The position numbers and the translations under genes are program-made. The notes below the pieces were generated by a model, which was not told where the DNA came from, did no database searches, and was given only the letters and a program-made list of their open reading frames with translations. A DNA stretch of 37,280 nt, from the NCBI GenBank assembly GCA_003150035.1, contig QALR01000020.1, forward strand, positions 1 through 37,280. Reading direction: 5' to 3'. The first letter of the stretch is position 1, and each line of letters starts with the position of its first letter. Positions 19,204 through 26,455 of this stretch are shown piece by piece. This stretch comes from Clostridiales bacterium (GTDB taxonomy: Bacteria; Bacillota; Clostridia; Oscillospirales; CAG-272).

Positions 19204-20320
19204 GATGAATTGTCAAATCAAATGCAACACCTATGGTAAGAGACCAAAAAGTTCTTCTATAGGTGTATTATATTTTATACATTTTCTAGGTCTATTGTTC
19301 ATTAAATTTAAGTTATGATTTAAATCATCTATATCTACTTCTGATAAATCCATACCCTTAGGATAAAACTCTCTTAATAGCCCATTACTATTTTCATTTG
19401 TACCTTTTTGCCAAGCGCAGTAGGGATCACAAAAATATGTTTTGCATCCTAACTCTTTTTCTATTTTTTCGAATCCTGAAAATTCTTTACCTCTATCAAA
19501 GGTTATTGTTTTTACTAATGCTTTTGGAAAATCTTTTAGTGCATTGATTATTGCTAGGGTTACATTTTCTGACTTTCTATTTTCAACCAGGATTGCTATA
19601 TAATATCTAGATTTTCGTTCTGCTAAAGTTACAAAACAATAACCACTTTTCCTTTTATGGTCGTTTCTGCCTGATTCTACAGTATCTCCTTCCCAGTGAC
19701 CTATCTCTTGCCTTTTATATATTTCTTTAGGTCGTTTCTTAATAGTTCTGCCTTTATCATTGAATTTCCCTCTCTTTTCTGCTGGTCTTTTAAATTTTCC
19801 TTTTCTTCTCAAATTTTCCATACTGGTTTTTGGCACCTTTTTTGCGCGTATGAGTCTATATATAGTTGATGTAGATGGCATTTCATGAATCACACTTGTT
19901 CTTCTATTTGATATTTGTTCAGGTGACCAATGTTCGTTAATCTTTATAGTTAAATATTCAATGACATCTTTGGAAATATTACTTTTTCTATGGCAGTCCT
20001 TCCTTCTATCAATATATTTGTCGTTTGCCTTTACTGGGAAGTACTTAGTATAACTTCCTCTACTAACTTTTATTTTAGAAGAATTTCTTTTAATTTCACG
20101 AGATATTGTACTAGGTGACCTTTTAAGTGCTTGTGCAATTTTCCTTATACTCATTCCTAAATTTAAAAATTGATAGATACAAGCTCTCTCTTCTATGGTA
20201 AGATGGTTATAGCTCATAGTTAATCGCTCCTTTTAATATGTTTTGTTTGGTCACTTACATATTAACACAGCTTATTAGCTATGAGTTTATTTTATGTTGC
20301 ACTTGTTATGATAAATTATC
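19204..20320 (-). mobile_element. Complete IS30-family insertion sequence (1117 bp)
   Basis: The ends are 26-bp imperfect inverted repeats, 19204-19229 and 20295-20320, agreeing at 20 of 26 positions and sharing GTGCAACA/ATGCAACA at the inner edge. AATA flanks both sides (19200-19203 and 20321-20324), consistent with a 4-bp target duplication. IS30 elements usually make 2-3 bp, so the exact ends may shift by a base or so. The single ORF fills the element. Deleting the IS and one target copy restores the host reading frame. Confidence 0.93.
19231..20217 (-). CDS. IS30-family transposase
   Basis: The 328-residue protein has an N-terminal helix-turn-helix of the IS30 type (LTIEERACIYQFLNLGMS, then IRKIAQALKRSPSTISREI). 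The C-terminal DDE nuclease carries D in GHWEGDTVES, D in TFDRGKEF and E in the NSNGLLREFYPKG segment; all three acidic residues are present. Length is normal for the family, with no frameshift, so it should be active. ATG follows AAAGGAG at nine bases. The stop codon abuts the inner edge of the left inverted repeat. It is transcribed in the same direction as the genes it interrupts. Confidence 0.96.
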   Translation of the reverse strand: MSYNHLTIEERACIYQFLNLGMSIRKIAQALKRSPSTISREIKRNSSKIKVSRGSYTKYFPVKANDKYIDRRKDCHRKSNISKDVIEYLTIKINEHWSPEQISNRRTSVIHEMPSTSTIYRLIRAKKVPKTSMENLRRKGKFKRPAEKRGKFNDKGRTIKKRPKEIYKRQEIGHWEGDTVESGRNDHKRKSGYCFVTLAERKSRYYIAILVENRKSENVTLAIINALKDFPKALVKTITFDRGKEFSGFEKIEKELGCKTYFCDPYCAWQKGTNENSNGLLREFYPKGMDLSEVDIDDLNHNLNLMNNRPRKCIKYNTPIEELFGLLP

Positions 20321-22654
20321 AATAGTAAATCTAAAACCTTTAAAAGTTTTGTCTACTACTTGGTCTTTTTCGTTTTTGCCTTTTACGGTTCTTTCTTCTT
20401 GAATCTTGTTTGGAGAAATGGATTCTGGATTTTCCCCTACTTTAAGTTTACCGTCGGTTCTTTCGTAGTTGATAATTTCTCCGTTTTTATCGGATTCAGA
20501 AACTAACCAGTTTTCACCGAAGTGTTCTTTAGTTCCATTTGCTTCTGGTTTGTATAGAGAAGCTAGGACACCACCTTCAGTTCTCATAATACCTGTAAAG
20601 TTTTTTGAGTCTGTAAAGATTTCATCAACGATAGGTGTATATTGTTCTCTGATTGCAGAACCACCAATTGTTGACACTGTGTTTTTAATATACATTGGAT
20701 CGTGGAAGACATCAGAACCATTTTCCTTAGTTTCCTTAGTTAGTGTAACACTGTTTCCACCTGTTAACGACTTTTGATCCTTAAGAGCTGTAGGCGAAAC
20801 TCCCTTTTGGCTTCCGGTTACTAGGTCAAAATGAACTTTACTTACATTCTTTGATTTGCTTTCCGGTATATAGACCGTAATCGGCGTTCCAGCCTTTATA
20901 GTACCACCTATTCTTATCGGGTGATCTGTCATGTAGAACTGCTTACCATAGGTTGAAATGGCATAATCTTTTGAGCCTTCATCGAACCAGGCTGCACCTT
21001 CACGCTTCCAAGACTTCCAGATTCCGTTAGGACCACCAATGTTCAAAACAAAGTCTACAGCTGTATTCTTGCCTGAAACGCTAGTATTTAACGATGTATA
21101 GTTTTGAGTACGGATGCTATAGAAGTTTTTTGTATTTGGTCCGTAGACTATATCTTTTTGAACAACGCCTGTATACTTACGCATACCTTCATTGTTAGAT
21201 GTTAAGTAACGAGTGTCGAACATGAAGTTCTTAGAGAACTCTTTATTCTTAATCATAGTGGCGTTAATTAATGAAGGGTCGATGTTGTATTCAAAAACAC
21301 CAAGTATACCGTTACCGTTGTTAGTAGGGTTGTAGATGTTTACACCAGCAGTTGTCTTTGTGAATATATAATTTGGATCTGTTGAATCAGGATTTTCCTT
21401 GTCCACGAATTCTTTTGTACCAAATTGTATAAATACAGACTTGTCTTTACGGGTATAGATTGGGTTGCCGTTTTCATCAATGGCAATTTGTCCTTGAGGA
21501 GTCTTCTTAACGCCGTTTAGGTCTCTGGCATAGATGTCAATTGTCTGTGCTTCTAGAGGACCATCCTTGGATGGCAATTCCGTTTCGTGATATAGCCTGA
21601 AGGTACCGATCTTTGCGTCCTTATCTGTTAAGTCTAAGAATCTAACAAATTCAGGGTCAAGGGATTGGCGAAGTGCTAGGTCTTCTCCAAGAACCTTATA
21701 TTCAGAGTTTGGTGTTCCTACAGGAGCATTGGTATTAAGCTTTGCAATATTGTATATAATCCTTACTTTTTTATTCTCTTTATCTAGTTGTAGCGTGGAG
21801 TCTGCTGTGTGGAATACATCGTTATAAATATCTTGCATAGATATTGTTGTTGATTCCATAAGGTCTCCAGGACGCTTTGAAAGGTCGCCAACAACAGCTG
21901 TTTTTGTATGAGTATTGTAACCAAAAGATGTAAACCTATAATCTGAACCCCAAGCAGATGTAGAGAATATCTTTAGATTGTCGTTGTCTTTATTGTAAAG
22001 ACGAAGTTGGATTACTTGTGATTTGCCTTCAAAGTCCTTTTCCCAATTAACGTCTTTTTTAAGAACTACGTTAACCTCACGGTGTTGGTATTGTGCACCG
22101 GAGTTTCTAAATGGGAACTGATAAGTAAAGGCTTGTTGGTCTGTGACGTCTGTATTATAGAACCTGTCAAAGTTATCGATTTTATAGACTTCGGTCTGTT
22201 TCCATAATACAAAAGAAGCTTCAGGATCTACCGCTTGGTAGAGCTCCTTAGGGAAACGCATTACATACCTAGACCAAACTGACGAGTTAGCTGTCGGTCT
22301 ATGACCGATATCAAACTTAAGTACGATACGTCCTTGATCATCTAGGTATTTACCTAAGTAGGTAAAACCAAATGTGTTTAGTGGGTCTGGACCATTGTGA
22401 GCATTGACAACAGATACACCTGCTGGTAGTGACCAGTATGTTGAGCCGTCGTCGCGGTCTTTCCCGTGTGTCTTATCCCACTCAACTGGGGGTTTGCCTT
22501 CTGCGTCAACTGCTCTAGATGAAGTTCTCTGATTTGTAGAACCATCTTCTGAGCCTTCAGCTAAAGCATTTGTAGGCACAAGGCCTATCATCATTACGAT
22601 TGCTAGTAGTAAAGATAAAACTCTTTTTAAACTACTATCACTGAATTTCTTCAT
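20306..22654 (-). CDS. N-terminal fragment of the IS30-split surface protein
   Basis: The 782-residue frame starts with a signal peptide (1-32, likely cut after ALA). Residues about 60-290 are paralogous to the protein at 94-1143. The following region contains acidic, Tyr/Asn-rich beta-sheet sequence of a type seen in Gram-positive surface proteins, with no domain I can name. The last host codon is Ile 778; the final DNLS and the TAA come from the IS. ATG follows AAAGGAGATATC. The rest of the gene is 15849-19203. The start region is duplicated (22644-22743), producing an upstream micro-ORF whose stop overlaps this ATG. A secreted, truncated N-domain could still be made. Confidence 0.85.
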   Translation of the reverse strand: MKKFSDSSLKRVLSLLLAIVMMIGLVPTNALAEGSEDGSTNQRTSSRAVDAEGKPPVEWDKTHGKDRDDGSTYWSLPAGVSVVNAHNGPDPLNTFGFTYLGKYLDDQGRIVLKFDIGHRPTANSSVWSRYVMRFPKELYQAVDPEASFVLWKQTEVYKIDNFDRFYNTDVTDQQAFTYQFPFRNSGAQYQHREVNVVLKKDVNWEKDFEGKSQVIQLRLYNKDNDNLKIFSTSAWGSDYRFTSFGYNTHTKTAVVGDLSKRPGDLMESTTISMQDIYNDVFHTADSTLQLDKENKKVRIIYNIAKLNTNAPVGTPNSEYKVLGEDLALRQSLDPEFVRFLDLTDKDAKIGTFRLYHETELPSKDGPLEAQTIDIYARDLNGVKKTPQGQIAIDENGNPIYTRKDKSVFIQFGTKEFVDKENPDSTDPNYIFTKTTAGVNIYNPTNNGNGILGVFEYNIDPSLINATMIKNKEFSKNFMFDTRYLTSNNEGMRKYTGVVQKDIVYGPNTKNFYSIRTQNYTSLNTSVSGKNTAVDFVLNIGGPNGIWKSWKREGAAWFDEGSKDYAISTYGKQFYMTDHPIRIGGTIKAGTPITVYIPESKSKNVSKVHFDLVTGSQKGVSPTALKDQKSLTGGNSVTLTKETKENGSDVFHDPMYIKNTVSTIGGSAIREQYTPIVDEIFTDSKNFTGIMRTEGGVLASLYKPEANGTKEHFGENWLVSESDKNGEIINYERTDGKLKVGENPESISPNKIQEERTVKGKNEKDQVVDKTFKGFRFTIDNLS

Positions 22655-22743
22655 GATATCTCCTTTCTTTTTTTATCTGTCCATTTTTCATGGTATTTCT
22701 TCATTATATCTCCTTTCTTTTTTTATTTGTCCATTTTTCATGG
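22644..22743 (-). repeat. Tandem 50-bp duplication of a ribosome-binding and start region
   Basis: Units 22644-22693 and 22694-22743 are nearly identical (three differences seen). Each carries CCATGAAAAATGGACA, an A-run, AAGGAGATAT and ATGAAGAAAT. The downstream unit holds the real start of the surface gene, the upstream one a second ribosome site plus ATG. Confidence 0.9.
22651..22704 (-). CDS. 17-codon micro-ORF coupled to the surface gene by an ATGA overlap
   Basis: The upstream copy of a duplicated start region gives AAGGAGATATA-ATG at 22704. The frame reads MKKYHEKWTDKKRKEIS and stops at TGA (22651-22653). That TGA shares two bases with the main gene's ATG (22652-22654). The last codons of the micro-ORF contain the second ribosome site. 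The arrangement predicts translational coupling. It is visible in the sequence; whether it is translated is unknown. Confidence 0.45.
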   Translation of the reverse strand: MKKYHEKWTDKKRKEIS

Positions 22744-23049
22744 TTGGACTTCCATTTTAGTTAAAGGCCTTCTTTAACTAAGACAGTTGAATTACTGCCT
22801 TGTAATGTCCTAAAGTGATAGCGTGTATCTATCTTCAGTACACTACTTTAGTCGGTGGTTGTTTTAATTGCTTATAAAAAAATATTGGTGCAAGTTGGCC
22901 ACCTTCTTAACCTTGCATAATTAGAAAGATAGTTTTCAAATACAAAAATTTAAATTTGGACTTACAGACCCAAACCGGAAAACAAATCTATAAGTTTTAA
23001 TTTTAAATTAAAAATGTATTATTTATATGGAAAACATATCTTCGCATCT
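22744..23049 (-). promoter_or_regulatory. Long structured 5' leader of the surface operon
   Basis: From the promoter at 23056-23083 the leader is about 390 nt to the main ATG. Stems visible are AGTTAAAG/CTTTAACT (22759-22779), CTAAAGT/ACTTTAG with an inner GATAG/CTATC (22810-22851), and GCAAG/CTTGC plus TT/AA (22890-22916). The last is followed on the minus strand, after seven bases, by a run of seven T (22876-22882), so it resembles a weak attenuator. I recognise no known riboswitch class. Confidence 0.45.
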
Positions 23050-23055
23050 AACTAT

Positions 23056-23083
23056 ATTATATCATATTGTTAGTTTATTTCAA
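23056..23083 (-). promoter_or_regulatory. Sigma-A promoter of the surface operon
   Basis: The minus strand reads TTGAAA, 16 bases, TATAAT. Transcription should start near 23049. Confidence 0.7.
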
Positions 23084-23119
23084 TTACAAAATTGCAATAT
23101 AATTTGTACATTTTTTGTC

Positions 23120-23200
23120 CTTCCCATAGCAAAAGTCCTCCTATGATAATAATTTTACCATAGAAGGACTTATAATTTTACAGACTTTTTGCATAGACTC
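23120..23200 (-). repeat. 81-bp repeat, copy 2, upstream of a surface gene
   Basis: This is the partner of 1432-1512 (74 of 81 positions equal). Here the dyad is strong: AAGTCCTCCTATG / CATAGAAGGACTT on the plus strand, 12 of 13 paired, loop 13. The dyad sequesters an AGGAGG ribosome site (23137-23142) placed nine bases before an ATG at 23127 that opens a 15-codon frame. It starts right after the rnpB terminator and ends about 40 bases before the surface-operon promoter. Confidence 0.85.
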
Positions 23201-23236
23201 AAAAAAGGCTGTGAGCATTTAAACTCACAGCCTTTT
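23201..23236 (-). terminator. Intrinsic terminator of rnpB
   Basis: A perfect 13-bp stem, AAAAGGCTGTGAG / CTCACAGCCTTTT, with an 8-base loop is followed on the minus strand by a run of T. It lies about 80 nt beyond the mature rnpB 3' end. Confidence 0.85.
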
Positions 23237-23315
23237 CTCTTGCCACCTAAAGACTCTCTAATTCAGTTTTTCTAAAATCCCTAATCAAGTGAGCCTTTGA
23301 CTTCTCTTTTTTAGT

Positions 23316-23647
23316 ATTAAGCATAGCTATAAGCGGAGTTCTGTATTAGATGATCATCTTTCTAGACCTATTGTCACCAATAGGTTCAAGCGGCCTACCT
23401 ACCGGGAGATGCGAGCAACATCTCTTGTTCCTAACTTGGCCTTGCACCAGGTGGGGTTTACATAGCCATATAGTCACCTATATGCTGGTGAGCTCTTACC
23501 TCGCCTTTCCATCCTTACCCAATGGGCGGTTTATTTCTGTTGCACTATCCTTAAGATCGCTCTCACTAGGCGTTACCTAGCACCCTGCTCTATGGAGCTC
23601 CGACTTTCCTCACGTATTGCTACCTGCGATCATCTGCTATACTTAAC
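23316..23647 (-). ncRNA. rnpB: RNase P RNA (catalytic RNA of ribonuclease P)
   Basis: This RNA matures tRNA 5' ends. The conserved core is visible on the minus strand: GAGGAAAGTC near the 5' end, AACAGAAA, the block GGCCAAGTTAGGAACAAGAG, and ACAGAACTCCGCTTAT near the 3' end (P4 partner strand). The ends were set by a 12-bp P1 helix between GTTAAGTATAGC (23636-23647) and GCTATGCTTAAT (23316-23327), giving about 332 nt. A downstream hairpin at 23201-23236 terminates it. Confidence 0.93.
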
Positions 23648-23689
23648 TAATATAGTTTAACATATATATGTACAAAAATAAAGATTTTT

Positions 23690-24436
23690 TTAGTATACTA
23701 GCACCTTATCATCTAATTTGTATAGATTGTACCTCTCTATAAGTCTTATCAACTTATCTGCATATATCTTATTACCGTTCTTGTCCTCTGTAGTAGCATA
23801 GCCTGCATCTTCAAGGGCCTGGGCCTGTGACTTATAATCTTTTTTATCAAATATACCTGCCCTTTCGTACCTCTTGTTCTTGACCAAAAAATCCGTATGG
23901 TCTTCTATAGAATGTTTCCATGACCTGTACTTTCTGAACTTGGCATTGACCTTAGAATTATAATATTCTCCCGTAGAAAAGGTCACACTACTTCCCCACC
24001 AAGAAGAATCCGCCTTGATGCCAAATAGGTTGTTGGCATCCTGTGTAAGCTTTGACCTACCCCAATTTGATTCAAGTATTGCCTGGGCTACAGTGATGGA
24101 TGGTAGGATGCCTGATTTTCTATACTCAACTATGGCTATATCATCTACCTTGTCTATAAAGTCTTTACCGGACATTGTATACCCACTTTGACTTGATTGG
24201 TATTCAACAAATTCAAAAACAGACTTGGCTGTGTATAATGTCGATATCAATACTAGCAAGATAATAATCTTCCAAAACCACTTTCTTTTTGGTCTAGTAG
24301 TTTTTTTCTTTTTATATGTATAATTCTTAGTGTACTTCTTTGCCTGTTTCTTTGTTGTTTGCTTATTTGCTGTTTGCTTATTTCTTGTTCCTTTTTTAGT
24401 CCTTGTTCTAGTATTAGACTTGCCTAGTTTAGCCAT
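23690..24436 (-). CDS. Membrane-anchored glucosaminidase (peptidoglycan hydrolase)
   Basis: The 248-residue protein has a strongly basic N-terminus (about 55 residues, Lys/Thr/Arg/Asn-rich). One membrane segment follows (IIILLVLISTLYTA), then a glucosaminidase domain of the PF01832/GH73 type (about 85-240). The motif AQAILESNWGRSKLT contains the likely catalytic Glu; NNLFGIKADSSWWG and the Tyr-rich FRKYRSWKHSIEDH are also typical. It should cut between N-acetylglucosamine and N-acetylmuramic acid on the outer face. I chose ATG 24436 because AGGGGG lies six bases upstream; a GTG one codon earlier is too close. It is transcribed toward rnpB but separated by 42 nt. Confidence 0.88.
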   Translation of the reverse strand: MAKLGKSNTRTRTKKGTRNKQTANKQTTKKQAKKYTKNYTYKKKKTTRPKRKWFWKIIILLVLISTLYTAKSVFEFVEYQSSQSGYTMSGKDFIDKVDDIAIVEYRKSGILPSITVAQAILESNWGRSKLTQDANNLFGIKADSSWWGSSVTFSTGEYYNSKVNAKFRKYRSWKHSIEDHTDFLVKNKRYERAGIFDKKDYKSQAQALEDAGYATTEDKNGNKIYADKLIRLIERYNLYKLDDKVLVY

Positions 24437-24485
24437 CACACACCCCCTATCCTTTAGGATATATTATTCAAATTACTAAAAATAT

Positions 24486-24528
24486 ACCACCCATAAATAA
24501 CATTCTAAGTAATGCATCCTAGGGTGGT
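24486..24528 (-). terminator. Possible terminator after the pot operon
   Basis: ACCACCC/GGGTGGT with an inner CATT/AATG stem lies about 30 nt beyond the potD stop. On the minus strand it is followed by TATATTTTTAG. It is also T-rich on the plus side. Confidence 0.5.
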
Positions 24529-24558
24529 TTTATTTTTATTATTATCTCATACTATTCT

Positions 24559-25617
24559 TTAGTTACTCTTTATTTCAATCCATGCCTTGTCATATAGCTT
24601 GATATTTTTTTCAAGGTCTAAAAAGGCTTCGCATTTTTCCAACAACTTCTTATCTGGATAAAGAGTAGGGTCATTTCTCATCTCTTCAGGCAGTTTTTTC
24701 CTAGCTTCTGTTATAGGAGTAGAATATGCTATATATTCAGTGTTTCTGGCTGCTACATCAGGGTCACATAAGAAATTTATAAAGGCCTCTGCCCATTCTT
24801 CATTATCAGCAGTCTTAGGTATACATATTCCATCTGTCCATATATTAGATCCTTCTTTAGGTAGGGCATATTCTAGGTCAGGATTTTCTTCCTTCATCAT
24901 TCCTACATCTCCTGAGTAGAATATACCTAGGGCAGCTTCTCCAGCAACCATCCTGTCCTTGCCATCATCATTTACATATGCAAGTAGCTTTGGTTTTTGT
25001 TTTATAAGCTCTCTTTTTGCATCCCTCAGCTCCATCCTATTTACGGAGTTCATGGAAAATCCAAGTCTTTTTAAAGACACACCGATTGTATCCCTAACTG
25101 AATCGAACATGAGTATATTTCTCCTGTATTTGTCATTCCATAGTATGTCCCATGAATCTACAGGATCTTTGACCATAGACTTGTTGTATACTATGCCTAG
25201 AGTTCCCCACATATAAGGCACTGAGTACTCATTTGTCGGATCGTACTTGACATTTCTAAATTCCTTGTCTATGTACTTGTAGTTAGGTATATTATTGAAG
25301 TTTATCTTCTTTAGCAGGCCTTCTCTACTCATCTTCTGGATCATATAGTCTGAAGGAAATACTAGGTCATATTTTGTGCTTCCACTCTTTACTTTCTGGT
25401 ACATCATCTCATTAGTGTCATATGTTGAATACTGGACCTTGATACCTGTCTGCTCTTCAAACTCATCAATCAAGGATTCGTCAATATAGTCTCCTACATT
25501 ATAAACATTTAATACCTTGCTAGAATCCTTGCCAGCCCCACATCCGGTCATGTTGATTCCCATAATCAAAGAAAGGGATAGGATAGAAATGCTCTTTATT
25601 ATCTTTTTAATATTCAT
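24559..25617 (-). CDS. potD: Spermidine/putrescine-binding lipoprotein PotD
   Basis: The 352-residue substrate-binding component of a polyamine ABC importer. A lipoprotein signal peptide ends in the lipobox MTGC (Cys 26), so it is lipid-anchored outside the membrane. The mature part has the PotD/PotF features LNVYNVGDYIDESLIDEFEE, a DLVFPSDYMIQKM segment, YSVPYMWGTLGIVYN, and SWDILWNDKYRRNILMFDS. ATG follows AGGAGG eight bases upstream; the gap to potC is 12 nt. Last gene of the operon. Exact ligand (spermidine against putrescine) cannot be read from sequence. Confidence 0.93.
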   Translation of the reverse strand: MNIKKIIKSISILSLSLIMGINMTGCGAGKDSSKVLNVYNVGDYIDESLIDEFEEQTGIKVQYSTYDTNEMMYQKVKSGSTKYDLVFPSDYMIQKMSREGLLKKINFNNIPNYKYIDKEFRNVKYDPTNEYSVPYMWGTLGIVYNKSMVKDPVDSWDILWNDKYRRNILMFDSVRDTIGVSLKRLGFSMNSVNRMELRDAKRELIKQKPKLLAYVNDDGKDRMVAGEAALGIFYSGDVGMMKEENPDLEYALPKEGSNIWTDGICIPKTADNEEWAEAFINFLCDPDVAARNTEYIAYSTPITEARKKLPEEMRNDPTLYPDKKLLEKCEAFLDLEKNIKLYDKAWIEIKSN

Positions 25618-25629
25618 ATTTACTACCTC

Positions 25630-26409
25630 CTACTTGCCCCTGTTGATTATATTGTTCTTGATAACTGAGTCCTTCTTGTTTGAAAGTATCAAAAGTATCA
25701 TAACTGTACCAAACATCAGTGTAGATAGGGCGTTTATTTCTGGCTTTATACCACGCCTTGCCATACCGTATATCTCTATAGAAAGGTTGCTTACACCGTT
25801 GCCTGTATTGAAGAATGATATTATAAAGTCATCTATTGACATTGTAAATGCCATTAGAAATCCTGATATCACTCCTGGTCTTATCTGTGGTATGATTATC
25901 TTTCTGATAGCATACCAAGGTGTAGCGCCCAAGTCCATGGCTGCATTTTGAGTGTTCTCTGGCAGCTGTCTTAGCTTAGGTAGGACAGACATTATAACAT
26001 ATGGTGTACAGAACATTATGTGAGATATCAACATAGTCTTGTACCCAAAATTCATATTCAAAAATGTAAAAAGAGACATGATGGCCACACCTGTTACTAT
26101 TTCTGTATTTAAAACAGGTAGGTAGTTGATATTCAGTATAGCCTTTTTCATCTTGCCCCTCATCTTGTATATACCTATAGATGATATTGTACCAAATATT
26201 GTAGATATAACAGATGCAAGTATTGCTATTGTAACTGTATAATATAAGGCACTAAGTATTGAACCATTTTTGAATAATGCCGCATACCACTTAAGTGTAA
26301 ATCCATTTAAGTGACCCATAGACTTTGAGTCGTTGAAGGAGAATATTATAAGGGCTGCTATAGGTGCATATAAGAATATAAATACAAGCACCAAGTATGC
26401 ATTTTGCAT
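25630..26409 (-). CDS. potC: Polyamine ABC transporter permease PotC
   Basis: The 259-residue inner-membrane permease has about six hydrophobic segments and the EAA loop MDLGATPWYAIRKIIIPQIRPGV, which contacts PotA. The listed ATG (26409) has AGGGG only four bases away and falls right at the first membrane helix. PotC proteins normally have a short basic lead before it. The frame stays open upstream and reads LNSKSRGF directly before this Met. A strong AAGGAGGAG (26470-26478) stands eight bases before an in-frame ATA at 26463. The true start may be that non-canonical codon, adding 18 residues and overlapping the potB end. Confidence 0.92.
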   Translation of the reverse strand: MQNAYLVLVFIFLYAPIAALIIFSFNDSKSMGHLNGFTLKWYAALFKNGSILSALYYTVTIAILASVISTIFGTISSIGIYKMRGKMKKAILNINYLPVLNTEIVTGVAIMSLFTFLNMNFGYKTMLISHIMFCTPYVIMSVLPKLRQLPENTQNAAMDLGATPWYAIRKIIIPQIRPGVISGFLMAFTMSIDDFIISFFNTGNGVSNLSIEIYGMARRGIKPEINALSTLMFGTVMILLILSNKKDSVIKNNIINRGK

Positions 26410-26455
26410 AAATCCCCTACTCTTACTATTTAATCTCGGTAGTTTATTAGTCTTG

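Noticed and set aside
94..22654. Common signal-peptide motif (K/L-R-V/I-I/L-S-L/F) in all four surface proteins, considered as a new YSIRK-like sorting signal
   Set aside because: KR-x-LSLLLA-type signal peptides are widespread in Clostridia and need no special explanation.
23242..23324. A 25-codon frame starting MLNTKKEKSK just beyond rnpB
   Set aside because: Its ATG lies inside the P1 helix of RNase P RNA, and it has no ribosome site; it is trailer sequence up to the terminator.
23350..23580. A plus-strand 76-codon frame
   Set aside because: It is antisense to the RNase P RNA gene, with no protein-like features.
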